A DNA stretch of 64,000 nt from Microbacterium sp. Se63.02b (GTDB lineage Bacteria > Actinomycetota > Actinomycetes > Actinomycetales > Microbacteriaceae), in NCBI RefSeq assembly GCF_014171575.1, contig NZ_CP050453.1, forward strand, positions 620,001 to 684,000, written 5' to 3'. Below, one piece after another: positions 19,826 through 27,865 of the stretch (within the stretch, counting starts at the first letter, position 1; every line of letters starts with the position of its first letter). The notes under the pieces are model-generated. The model saw only the letters and a list, made by a program, of their open reading frames with translations, ran no database searches and was not told where the DNA came from. The translations under genes were made by a program, and so were the position numbers.

Positions 19826-20113
19826 ATGGCCGATTTCGGTGCGTCTTATGCAGAGATGGAGCAGGTGGCGTCGTCGCTGTCGCAGGCTCGTGATGACATT
19901 CAGGGGCAGTTGGACACGTTGAAGGGTCAGGTGGACACTCTTCTGGGTGAGGATTTCAAGACGCAGCATGCGTCGGGGAAGTTCGGTGAGGGGTACACGG
20001 AGTTGACGACGGGTCTGAAGACGGCGGTCGATGGCATCAACGACATGTCGGAGTCGCTGCTCGGGATGATGCGGGCGATCCAGGACCTGGATCAGCAGCT
20101 CGCCGGCAGCTGA
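19826..20113 (+). CDS. WXG100-like secreted protein, cassette copy 2
   Basis: A 95-residue product identical to the one at 16613; the same GGAGG-to-ATG spacing decides the start. It is not followed by an effector pair but by an unrelated Zn-ribbon protein gene, so this copy may act as a stand-alone source of the substrate. Confidence 0.88.
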   Translation: MADFGASYAEMEQVASSLSQARDDIQGQLDTLKGQVDTLLGEDFKTQHASGKFGEGYTELTTGLKTAVDGINDMSESLLGMMRAIQDLDQQLAGS

Positions 20114-20127
20114 CACGCACAGCTTCT

Positions 20128-20162
20128 CGAAGAGGGTCGACCAGGACGGTCGGCCCTCTTCG
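20128..20162 (+). terminator. Hairpin terminator after WXG100 copy 2
   Basis: A 15-bp stem, CGAAGAGGGTCGACC with GGTCGGCCCTCTTCG, with one G-U pair and loop AGGAC. It sits between the WXG100 stop and the start at 20190. The stem sequence differs from those after copies 1 and 3 although the genes are identical. Confidence 0.72.
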
Positions 20163-20189
20163 TCGTCTCCGGGCCTTTACGCTGAGAGC

Positions 20190-21086
20190 ATGGGTGCGCA
20201 GGATGCCGTCGACGAGTTCGAAAGCGGTGTCCTCGCGGTGAATGCACCACTGGCCGCCGTGCATGCGGCGTGGGAGGTCGCCGGCGACGCGCGGATGCGA
20301 GCTCGCGTCCGCGCGCGACTTCCGTCCTGGCCGGGGGTCACCTCGGCATCCGCGCGGAAGCGGGCAGCGCAGGAGGCGGAGATCACGGCGGTGCTCGACG
20401 AGTATGCGGCATCGGCCCTGGACCTGATCCGCCCGGCTGACCAGGAGCGGTGGCTGGCGCTGGTCGCGGACAGGCAGCGGCGGAGCGGCGAGGGCGTCCT
20501 CGTCGACGAACTCGGGCGCAGCGCGGTGGGTGCGTCGTCGCTGCGCGAGAAGCTGGGTGGACGCCCGCATCGCGGTCCCCGGCGCCGAGGGGTCGCGTGC
20601 GAGTGCGGCTATGCGGTCGACGGTGTCCTGCCCGCACGACTGTGCGACGAATGCGAAGAGCTGCTGCTGCGACGGTGGGTGGCCGAGGAACGAAGGCTGC
20701 TCCGCGGCATGCCGGCGTACGCCGCGGAGGTCGTCGAGGTGATCGCCGCGGTCGCACAGCGCCAGACGAAGGTGTTCCAGAGCCGCGGCGATGATCTCGA
20801 CGCCGAAGCCTTCGGGAAGCGGAAGGCCGGAGGGCGGCGCCTGGCCCGTCTCGGGCGGAGGTACCGAGCCGAGCTCGATGCGGCCGACCTGCGTCGGTGG
20901 AGCAGCTTCATCGAACCGCTGTCGCACGCGTCGACGACGAGCATGCGCTCGATCGTCGTGAAGGTGCACCGTCGTGGTCTGGGGGCTGCGGCGCTCACCG
21001 AGCTCGCCGTGCGGGCAGACGCGGAGAGCATCGCTGCATTCGTCGAGTACACCGAGAAGAGGGCGCGCAGCCGGTGGAGGATCTGA
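20190..21086 (+). CDS. Unknown soluble protein with Zn-ribbon-like CxC...CxxC
   Basis: A 298-residue, Arg/Ala-rich, mainly helical protein with no signal peptide or membrane segment. Near the middle is VACECGYAVDG, then LCDECEELLLRRW, a CxC plus CxxC set that could bind zinc. I recognise no family. TACGCT (20178-20183) lies six bases before the ATG with no ribosome site, so the message may be leaderless. It stands alone between WXG100 copies 2 and 3, so the repeat units may have been inserted around it. Confidence 0.5.
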   Translation: MGAQDAVDEFESGVLAVNAPLAAVHAAWEVAGDARMRARVRARLPSWPGVTSASARKRAAQEAEITAVLDEYAASALDLIRPADQERWLALVADRQRRSGEGVLVDELGRSAVGASSLREKLGGRPHRGPRRRGVACECGYAVDGVLPARLCDECEELLLRRWVAEERRLLRGMPAYAAEVVEVIAAVAQRQTKVFQSRGDDLDAEAFGKRKAGGRRLARLGRRYRAELDAADLRRWSSFIEPLSHASTTSMRSIVVKVHRRGLGAAALTELAVRADAESIAAFVEYTEKRARSRWRI

Positions 21087-21102
21087 CGCCGCGGCGGGGT
21101 GG

Positions 21103-21149
21103 ATGGGGAGTTGTGCCCATCGACGGTGGTGTGTGGGGTCTCGTAGGGT
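21103..21149 (+). promoter_or_regulatory. T7SS operator-promoter, site 4
   Basis: Dyad ATGGGGAGTTGTGCCCAT (21103-21120), then ATCGAC and TAGGGT (21144-21149), with spacing identical to sites 2 and 3. Confidence 0.72.
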
Positions 21150-21203
21150 GGGTGTATTCGGGCCGGAGGGGTCCGTTCCGTTCGATTTCCGGAGGTGTGG
21201 ACG

Positions 21204-21491
21204 ATGGCCGATTTCGGTGCGTCTTATGCAGAGATGGAGCAGGTGGCGTCGTCGCTGTCGCAGGCTCGTGATGACATTCAGGGGCAGTTGGACACGTTGA
21301 AGGGTCAGGTGGACACTCTTCTGGGTGAGGATTTCAAGACGCAGCATGCGTCGGGGAAGTTCGGTGAGGGGTACACGGAGTTGACGACGGGTCTGAAGAC
21401 CGCGGTCGATGGCATCAACGACATGTCGGAGTCGCTGCTCGGGATGATGCGGGCGATCCAGGACCTGGATCAGCAGCTCGCCGGCAGCTGA
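21204..21491 (+). CDS. WXG100-like secreted protein, cassette copy 3
   Basis: A 95-residue product identical to those at 16613 and 19826. It precedes the partner/hydrolase-effector pair at 21650-23607, from which it is separated by a strong hairpin and a fresh operator. Confidence 0.88.
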   Translation: MADFGASYAEMEQVASSLSQARDDIQGQLDTLKGQVDTLLGEDFKTQHASGKFGEGYTELTTGLKTAVDGINDMSESLLGMMRAIQDLDQQLAGS

Positions 21492-21503
21492 CACACGGTT
21501 TCC

Positions 21504-21539
21504 CGGAAGGGGTCGACGGTTCGCCGTCGGCCCCTTCCG
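21504..21539 (+). terminator. UUCG hairpin terminator after WXG100 copy 3
   Basis: A 16-bp stem (CGGAAGGGGTCGACGG with CCGTCGGCCCCTTCCG, one G-U pair) closes a TTCG tetraloop, an exceptionally stable RNA loop. It lies 12 bases after the stop codon and before operator site 5. Confidence 0.78.
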
Positions 21540-21575
21540 TCGTGTCAGGCCCGGTCCATCGGCGCGGGGCGCCCG

Positions 21576-21621
21576 ATGGGCAGTTCTCCCCATCGTCTCG
21601 CCGCAGCGGCACGGATAGGGT
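21576..21621 (+). promoter_or_regulatory. T7SS operator-promoter, site 5
   Basis: A variant dyad ATGGGCAGTTCTCCCCAT (21576-21593) is followed by ATCGTC (21592-21597) and TAGGGT (21616-21621); dyad start to -10 is 40 bases. Outside the dyad and the -10 the sequence differs from the other sites. It drives 21650 with a leader of about 20 bases. Confidence 0.7.
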
Positions 21622-21649
21622 GGACCTGGCGGAACCGGGGGGAATGGCC

Positions 21650-21943
21650 ATGTCAGATGTCGAGATCTTCTATGCGGAGTTGAACGGCGCCTCCAGTGCA
21701 CTCACCACCGCGACCACTCAACTGCTGACGGAGGCCGCGAGCGTCCAGGGGGAGGACACCGGGGTCGACAATCCCGCACAGCGCGTCGGACTCCGTCTCG
21801 AGATGCACCGACGATTGACGGCCCTGCACGACAGGGCATACGACCGCATCGAGTCCGGCGACGCTCTCGCAGCCGACATCGCCGCGATCGCCGCCAAGTA
21901 CTCCGAACTCGACGTCGAACTCACGGGCGGTGATCGTCCGTGA
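21650..21943 (+). CDS. Small helical partner protein of the DUF1023 effector
   Basis: A 97-residue helical protein (MSDVEIFYAELNGASSAL...). ATG 21650 is preferred over the in-frame ATG at 21644 because the ribosome site CCGGGGGGA ends at 21643. Its stop overlaps the GTG of the next gene (GTGA). Size, helicity and coupling match the partners of LXG-type T7SS effectors; there is no clear W-x-G. Confidence 0.65.
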   Translation: MSDVEIFYAELNGASSALTTATTQLLTEAASVQGEDTGVDNPAQRVGLRLEMHRRLTALHDRAYDRIESGDALAADIAAIAAKYSELDVELTGGDRP

Positions 21944-23607
21944 GTCTCACCTCGCCGAATCGCGGATATCCGCTCGAACGCCTCGACGGCAACACCGGCT
22001 CGATGGCGTATTGGAGCAACCTGTTCACGCGGGTGGCCGACCGGCTCGGAGATCTGCGCACGGCCGCGCACGCCGCGCAAGACCTGCCCGGCGTCGGACG
22101 CTCCGTCACAGCCGTTCGTACGGACGCGAACGACCTCGCCGGCGCGCTCCCCGGCGACATCGCCGAGGCGCAGCTGCTGGCGGGCGTTCTGCAGCGCTAT
22201 GCCGACGCCTTCGACGCGCACGCCAAGCCGGCCAACGATCTGATCGATGACATCGAGGCCGCGCACGCGGAGTGGTCGAGGCTCAACATCGCCGCCGATC
22301 ACGCCGGTCGCGCCGCGATGGCTGCCGCCTATGGCGACGACCAGTCCGAGATCGACGACACGAACGACGCGGTCACCGAGGCCATCGGCGTCCGGGACGC
22401 CGCGAAAGACGCCCTCGACGAGCTGTGGACCCAGTACGAGCGGTTCTACGGGGACTGGGATGCCGCCTACGCCGCCGCGCTGTCCGAGCTCGCCGGTGGT
22501 ACCGGGGCCGTGCTGACGAACGAGGCGCGCGATCTCCTCGCCGACCTCCTCGCGGCGACGAGCCCGGAAGAGGTCGCACGGCTCTGGGCGGAGAATCCCG
22601 AGCTGCAGCAGGAGCTCATCGACAATCACCCCGCCGTCGTCGGCAACCTCGACGGGTGCCCTGGGATGTGCGCGCGACGGTCAACGCCGCGCGGCTGGAG
22701 GAACTGCTCGAGACCGAGCCCGAAGGTCCGCATCGCGACGAGCTCGCCGCGGTCTGGCGGGCGCTGACGACAGGTGCGGTGCCGAAGCCGAATCTGATCA
22801 GCTTCGATCCGGACGGCGCGGAACAGGTGACCGCGGCACTCGCCTACGGCGACCTCTCGACCGCGTCGGAGATCAACACCCTCGTCCCCGGGATGAACGG
22901 CAACGTCGACGACCTCTTCAGCTGGGGGCAGTCCGCGCAGGCGCTCAACCTCCGGGTCGGCGAGGGGTCCGCCACCGTCGTCTGGTTCGGCTACGACACT
23001 CCCGATCTGCTGGAGGAGCCGGCGATGTCGCGGGCGGAAGACGGTGCGGCCGCGCTGCGGTCGTATCTCCTGGCCGTGCGCGCCCTGTCGCCCGATGCCG
23101 ATGCATGTGAACGTGATCGCCCATTCCTACGGCAGCACGACGGCCGCTCTTGCGATCGGGTCGCAGGCGGACGGCCTCGGCGTCACGTCGTTCATCGCGG
23201 TGGGGTCCGCCGGATTCCCGAAGGACCCGACGGTGGTCGAGAACCTCTCCAACGGCGGCCCGCCGCAGCTCTACGCGACGATCTCGGAAGACGACGCGGT
23301 CGCCAGGGTCGGCCGCGGCACAGCTCCCGGGCATCCTGTCAGCCCCGAGCGCCTGCCAGGCGCTACCGTGTTCGATAGTGATGGTGGCGTCGACGCACGC
23401 GGGGAGAGTCTCCCGGCTGCAACCGGACATGACGCCCTCGGCCCCGGCGCCTACCTCGAGCCGGGTTCGGAGTCGTTCTACAACGTGGGTGAGATCATCA
23501 TGACCGGCCAGCCGGGAACCGAACGGGGCGGCGAGGGCAGCACACAGGGTTTCTGGGATGCGGGCAACTGGTGGATCAGCGATGAGTACGCGCTCATCGA
23601 TTTCTGA
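21940..23607 (+). CDS. Putative T7SS effector: helical N-terminus fused to DUF1023 alpha/beta-hydrolase (two breaks)
   Basis: About 556 residues after correction. Residues 1-230 are helical with YFYxDWD-like turns (YERFYGDWDAAYAAAL). Residues about 280-550 form an alpha/beta-hydrolase of the DUF1023 (PF06259) type: LVPGMNGNVDDL, VVWFGYDTPD, nucleophile elbow HSYGS (nt about 23125-23140), and a late GHDALGPGAYL. One base is missing near 22662 and two near 23110 (GATGCATGTG). The fusion of a T7SS-type N-terminus with a lipase/esterase-like domain marks a likely secreted enzyme. Substrate unknown. Confidence 0.75.
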
Positions 23608-23611
23608 GCGG

Positions 23612-24331
23612 ATGGGACGACGGATGCGCGGTAGGTGGCAGCGCGGAGCGATGGCGGCAGCGGCCGTCGGATTGGTGATGGCGATGACGGGTTGTGGTTC
23701 CACGACGGCGCCGACGGGTGATGCGCTGTATCGCGACGGGGAGAAGCACTACGTCGCCTATGCCACGGCCATGCACTCGGTGATCATGGCGATCCATGAG
23801 GGCGAGTGGGTTGTGGACCAGGGGGCGTTCGGCGCGTCCCCGATCCCCTGCAGGATCAACGGCGAGCCGTCGGGCTACACGTTCTCCTGGTCTCGCCTGC
23901 TCGAGCCGCAGGAGCCGATCGACGTCGATGCGGTGGTCGAGGCGGCGATCGCGGGCTTCGACGAGGTGGGAGTGACCGCGAAGACCTCGACGCTCGGCGA
24001 AGGCGATCGGCAAGAGGTGAACGTGATCGGCACCGGGGGTGACATCGGGCGCGGTGTCGTCACCATCTGGCCGGCACGCAACACCATCTGGGTGTCCGCG
24101 ACGCCGGGGTGCATCCCGGGCGATGCGGCCGACCTGTCGGACATGGTCTTCGGCGGCGAACTGGCATACGAGGGCGCGTCGTTGCGCTTCCCCGCGTTCG
24201 AGGGGCCGGATTGGCAGCCGCGGTTCTACTTCCCCGAGGAGGGGAGCCCGGTGTACTACAACGAGGACGGCACGCCGGTCGACCCGCAGCCGAAGCAGAC
24301 GGAGTTCCCCGAAGCGCCATACGGCGACTGA
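23612..24331 (+). CDS. Lipoprotein linked to the T7SS effector island
   Basis: About 239 residues with a basic N-terminus, a hydrophobic stretch and the lipobox MAMTGC, so it is exported and lipid-anchored. The rest is a soluble domain with two further Cys (IPCRIN, TPGCIPG) and no family I recognise. ATG 23612 lies four bases after the hydrolase stop; an in-frame ATG at 23582 would overlap it. It could be an outward-facing immunity lipoprotein for the hydrolase, by analogy of position only. Confidence 0.65.
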   Translation: MGRRMRGRWQRGAMAAAAVGLVMAMTGCGSTTAPTGDALYRDGEKHYVAYATAMHSVIMAIHEGEWVVDQGAFGASPIPCRINGEPSGYTFSWSRLLEPQEPIDVDAVVEAAIAGFDEVGVTAKTSTLGEGDRQEVNVIGTGGDIGRGVVTIWPARNTIWVSATPGCIPGDAADLSDMVFGGELAYEGASLRFPAFEGPDWQPRFYFPEEGSPVYYNEDGTPVDPQPKQTEFPEAPYGD

Positions 24332-24352
24332 GGCTTCGCGCGGAGTCGCGGG

Positions 24353-24829
24353 TCAGCGCGCGGCTGCGGCGTCGGCGAGGTGCCGTGCGTCGTGGTTCAG
24401 CACCTTGACGATGATGCCGTGGCGGCGCAGCTCCGCGACCGTGCGCGCGCCCTCCTCGGCGTCGAGTCCGAGGGCCTTGATGTTCGCGACGACCACGACG
24501 TCTCCTGTGCGCAGCGTGGAGATGAGGCGCGCGAGGCGGTCGTTCCAGCTCTCCAGGATGTCGGGTGCCGGGTGACGGAAGCCCTCGATCGGCACGCCGA
24601 AACGGGTGAGGTCGTCACGCTGCTGCACGACCGACGGCATCCCCTCGCGCGAGACGACGAGCCCGACCAGCCGCGAGCCGTCGGGCCGCGCTGTCCAGAA
24701 GTTGCGGTTCTGCTGCAGCTCGGTGAAGCACTTCGGGCACGCTGCGGCATCGTGCGGCAGGTGCAGGGGACTCGTCAGAGCCGCCTCGACCGACGCCGTG
24801 GTCTTCGTGGGATCAATCGTCTCGCTCAT
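24353..24829 (-). CDS. Resolvase-fold protein lacking a DNA-binding domain
   Basis: A 158-residue protein. The C-terminal half (RDDLTRFGVPIEGF, LARLISTLRTGDVVVVANIKALGLDAEEGARTVAELRRHGIIVKVL) follows the catalytic-domain pattern of serine recombinases (GDVxVVxxxxRLGR). The usual Arg-rich RLGRS is replaced by KALGL, and no HTH follows. The N-terminal part has a CPKC pair and FWTARPDGSRLVGLV. It is probably a domesticated, non-recombining protein. RBS GGAGG precedes the ATG. It lies 54 bases downstream of mdh in the same direction. Confidence 0.55.
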   Translation of the reverse strand: MSETIDPTKTTASVEAALTSPLHLPHDAAACPKCFTELQQNRNFWTARPDGSRLVGLVVSREGMPSVVQQRDDLTRFGVPIEGFRHPAPDILESWNDRLARLISTLRTGDVVVVANIKALGLDAEEGARTVAELRRHGIIVKVLNHDARHLADAAAAR

Positions 24830-24883
24830 CGCGCACCTCCGGCATCCATTCTGCCCTGTCGCCGAGGGGAGCGGTGACCGGAT

Positions 24884-25875
<992 letters not shown>

Positions 25876-25881
25876 GCCCCG

Positions 25882-25921
25882 AGCCTACGTCCGTTCGGTG
25901 CCCCTCCGCGCGGAGTACCCT
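25882..25921. promoter_or_regulatory. Divergent leaderless promoters between mdh and the metalloprotease gene
   Basis: On the minus strand TAGGCT (25887-25882) lies six bases before the mdh ATG. On the plus strand TACCCT (25916-25921) lies six bases before ATG 25928. Neither start has a ribosome site. The two genes share only 52 bases, so the -35 regions must overlap. Confidence 0.55.
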
Positions 25922-25927
25922 CGACGC

Positions 25928-26811
25928 ATGACCTTCAATCCCGACGCCGACATCTCGGGCAACACCACCCGCCGACGAGGACGCACCGCCGCCATCGCCG
26001 GCGGTGCCGGTGGGGCGTGCTCGGCATCATCGCGCTCATCGCTGGCCCCTTGCTCGGCATCGACCTGACCGGGCTGCTGGGCGGCGGGACGCCGGGCGGA
26101 GGCAGTGAGCCCGCGGGCGGATCGGTCATCGAGGACTGCGACACCGGTGCGCAGGCGAACGACGACGTCGACTGCCGCATGGCGGGTGCGCAGCTCGTGC
26201 TCGACGACTTCTGGGCCGACGAGGTCGAGGGATACCGCAAGCCCGGATTCATCGTGGTCGACGGGGCGACGAACACGGCCTGCGGCACGGCATCCAACGC
26301 GGTCGGGCCGTTCTTCTGCCCGGGCGACGAGACGGTCTACATCGACCCGACCTTCTTCCAGCTGATGCAGGAGCAGTTCGGCGCATCGGCCGGCGAACTC
26401 GCCCAGCTCTACATCGTCGGGCACGAGTGGGGCCACCACATCCAGTGGATCACCGGGGTCATGGACGACTACCCGAACAACGGCACCGGTCCCGGAAGCA
26501 ACGGCGTCCGCACCGAACTGCAGGCCGACTGCTACGCGGGTGCCTGGATCGGACGAATCTCGGAGGAGACCGACAGCAAGGGGGTTCCGTACCTGCAGCC
26601 GACCACGGAGAAGCAGCGCATCGATGCGCTGAACGCCGCGTTCGCGGTCGGCGACGATCACATCCAGGAGCAGTCCGGTTTCTCGAACCCCGAAAGCTGG
26701 ACGCACGGCTCCAGCGAGCAGCGACAGCGCTGGTTCGCCGAGGGGTATCAGAACGGCCTCGGCGTCTGCGCGCAGGTGCTGACGCTGCCCGCCGACCAGC
26801 TGGACCCGTAG
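25928..26811 (+). CDS. ypfJ: YpfJ-type neutral zinc metalloprotease, membrane anchored (frameshifted)
   Basis: About 294 residues. A short cytoplasmic N-terminus (MTFNPDADISGN), one membrane segment, a Gly-rich spacer and the YpfJ zinc-peptidase domain with the HEWGHH metal site (nt about 26421-26438), plus RTELQADCYAGAW, are visible. FCPGDETVYIDPTFF is typical of the family. The frame breaks in GGTGGGGCG near 26013, where one base is missing before VLGIIALIAGP. The catalytic domain faces outwards. Biological substrate unknown. Confidence 0.87.
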
Positions 26812-26879
26812 CGGGCAGCGCGCTCGGCGTCCGCTACCGTGGGGAGAGCACCACTGCACGACCGGCCGGGGGACCGAAG

Positions 26880-27848
26880 ATGACGAACACGGATGCACTG
26901 TATCCACCGATCGAACCGTACGAGACGGGCGAACTGCTCGTCGGTGACGGGAACCGCATCTACTGGGAGGTCAGCGGCAACCCCGAGGGCAAGCCGGTGG
27001 TGTTCCTGCACGGGGGGCCCGGCAGCGGGACCTCTCCCTGGCAGCGGCGGTTCTTCGACCCGGAGCTCTATCGCATCGTGTTGTTCGACCAGCGCGGATG
27101 CGGCCGCAGCACGCCGCACGCGAGTGAGCCGGACGCCGACCTCCGGTATGTCACGACGGCGCACCTGATCGCCGACATCGATCTCCTCCGCAGGAACCTC
27201 GGGATCGAGAAGTGGCAGGTCTTCGGCGGATCCTGGGGCAGTGCCCTCGCGCTCGCGTACGCACAGGCGCACCCCGATGCCGTGACCGAGCTCGTGCTCC
27301 GCGGGATCTTCACTCTGCGCCGGGTGGAGCTCGAATGGTTCTATGAAGGAGGGGCCGCCGCGCTGTTCCCTGATCTCTGGGAGAGCTTCATCGCGCCGAT
27401 CCCGGTGCTCGAACGCTCGCGCATGATCGAGGCATACCACCGTCGGCTGTTCGATCCCGACCCGGCCGTGCACGTTCCTGCGGCGGTCGCCTGGGCCACG
27501 TGGGAGGCATCGACCGTCACGCTGGTTCCCGACGCCGCGCAGATCGCCGCGATGTCCGACCCGCGCGCAGCCACCGCCTTCGCCCGGATCGAGAACCACT
27601 TCTTCGTCCATCGTGGCTGGTGGGAGGAGGGGCAGCTGATCGCCGGCGTCCCCGGCATCCGCCACATCCCGACGGTCATCGTGCAGGGGCGGCACGATGT
27701 GTGCACCCCGATGATGACGGCGTGGGACCTGCACCGTGCCTGGCCGGAGGCCGAGTTCGTCGTGGTCGACGATGCCGGCCACTCCGCCACAGAGCCGGCG
27801 ACGCAGCAGGCGCTACGAGACGCGACCGACGGCTTCGCCCGCGCCTGA
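26880..27848 (+). CDS. pip: Proline iminopeptidase
   Basis: A 322-residue alpha/beta-hydrolase that removes N-terminal proline from peptides. It has HGGPGSG (residues 44-50), DQRGCGRSTPH, nucleophile GGSWGS with Ser118, QGRHDVCTP holding the Asp, and DDAGHS holding the His. Length matches family S33 enzymes. ATG 26880 follows GGGGGACCGAAG. It is transcribed alone and converges with the aldehyde dehydrogenase gene 17 bases downstream. Confidence 0.93.
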   Translation: MTNTDALYPPIEPYETGELLVGDGNRIYWEVSGNPEGKPVVFLHGGPGSGTSPWQRRFFDPELYRIVLFDQRGCGRSTPHASEPDADLRYVTTAHLIADIDLLRRNLGIEKWQVFGGSWGSALALAYAQAHPDAVTELVLRGIFTLRRVELEWFYEGGAAALFPDLWESFIAPIPVLERSRMIEAYHRRLFDPDPAVHVPAAVAWATWEASTVTLVPDAAQIAAMSDPRAATAFARIENHFFVHRGWWEEGQLIAGVPGIRHIPTVIVQGRHDVCTPMMTAWDLHRAWPEAEFVVVDDAGHSATEPATQQALRDATDGFARA

Positions 27849-27865
27849 ACGCGGGACTCCGCTCC

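Larger units (their letters stand above)
19717..20136 (+). repeat. WXG100 cassette repeat, copy 2 of 3
   Basis: Near-identical to copies at 16492 and 21083 from the base run GGGTGGATGGGGAG through the WXG100-like stop, and to copy 1 for a further 24 bases. The only coding difference I see is a silent ACG for ACC in the LKTAVDG stretch. Confidence 0.93.
21083..21493 (+). repeat. WXG100 cassette repeat, copy 3 of 3
   Basis: Repeat of the cassette at 16492. It shares CTGACGCCGCGG with copy 1 upstream, and the post-promoter bases (GGGTGTATTC) with copy 2. That mosaic pattern points to gene conversion between copies rather than simple descent. Confidence 0.93.

Noticed and set aside
16492..21493. 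The three long repeats as insertion sequences or a CRISPR-like array.
   Set aside because: They contain a WXG100 gene and promoter, have no transposase or terminal inverted repeats, and the spacing is gene-sized and irregular.
24353..24829. An active resolvase or invertase marking a mobile element.
   Set aside because: The catalytic helix signature and DNA-binding domain are missing, and no inverted repeats or cargo genes flank it.
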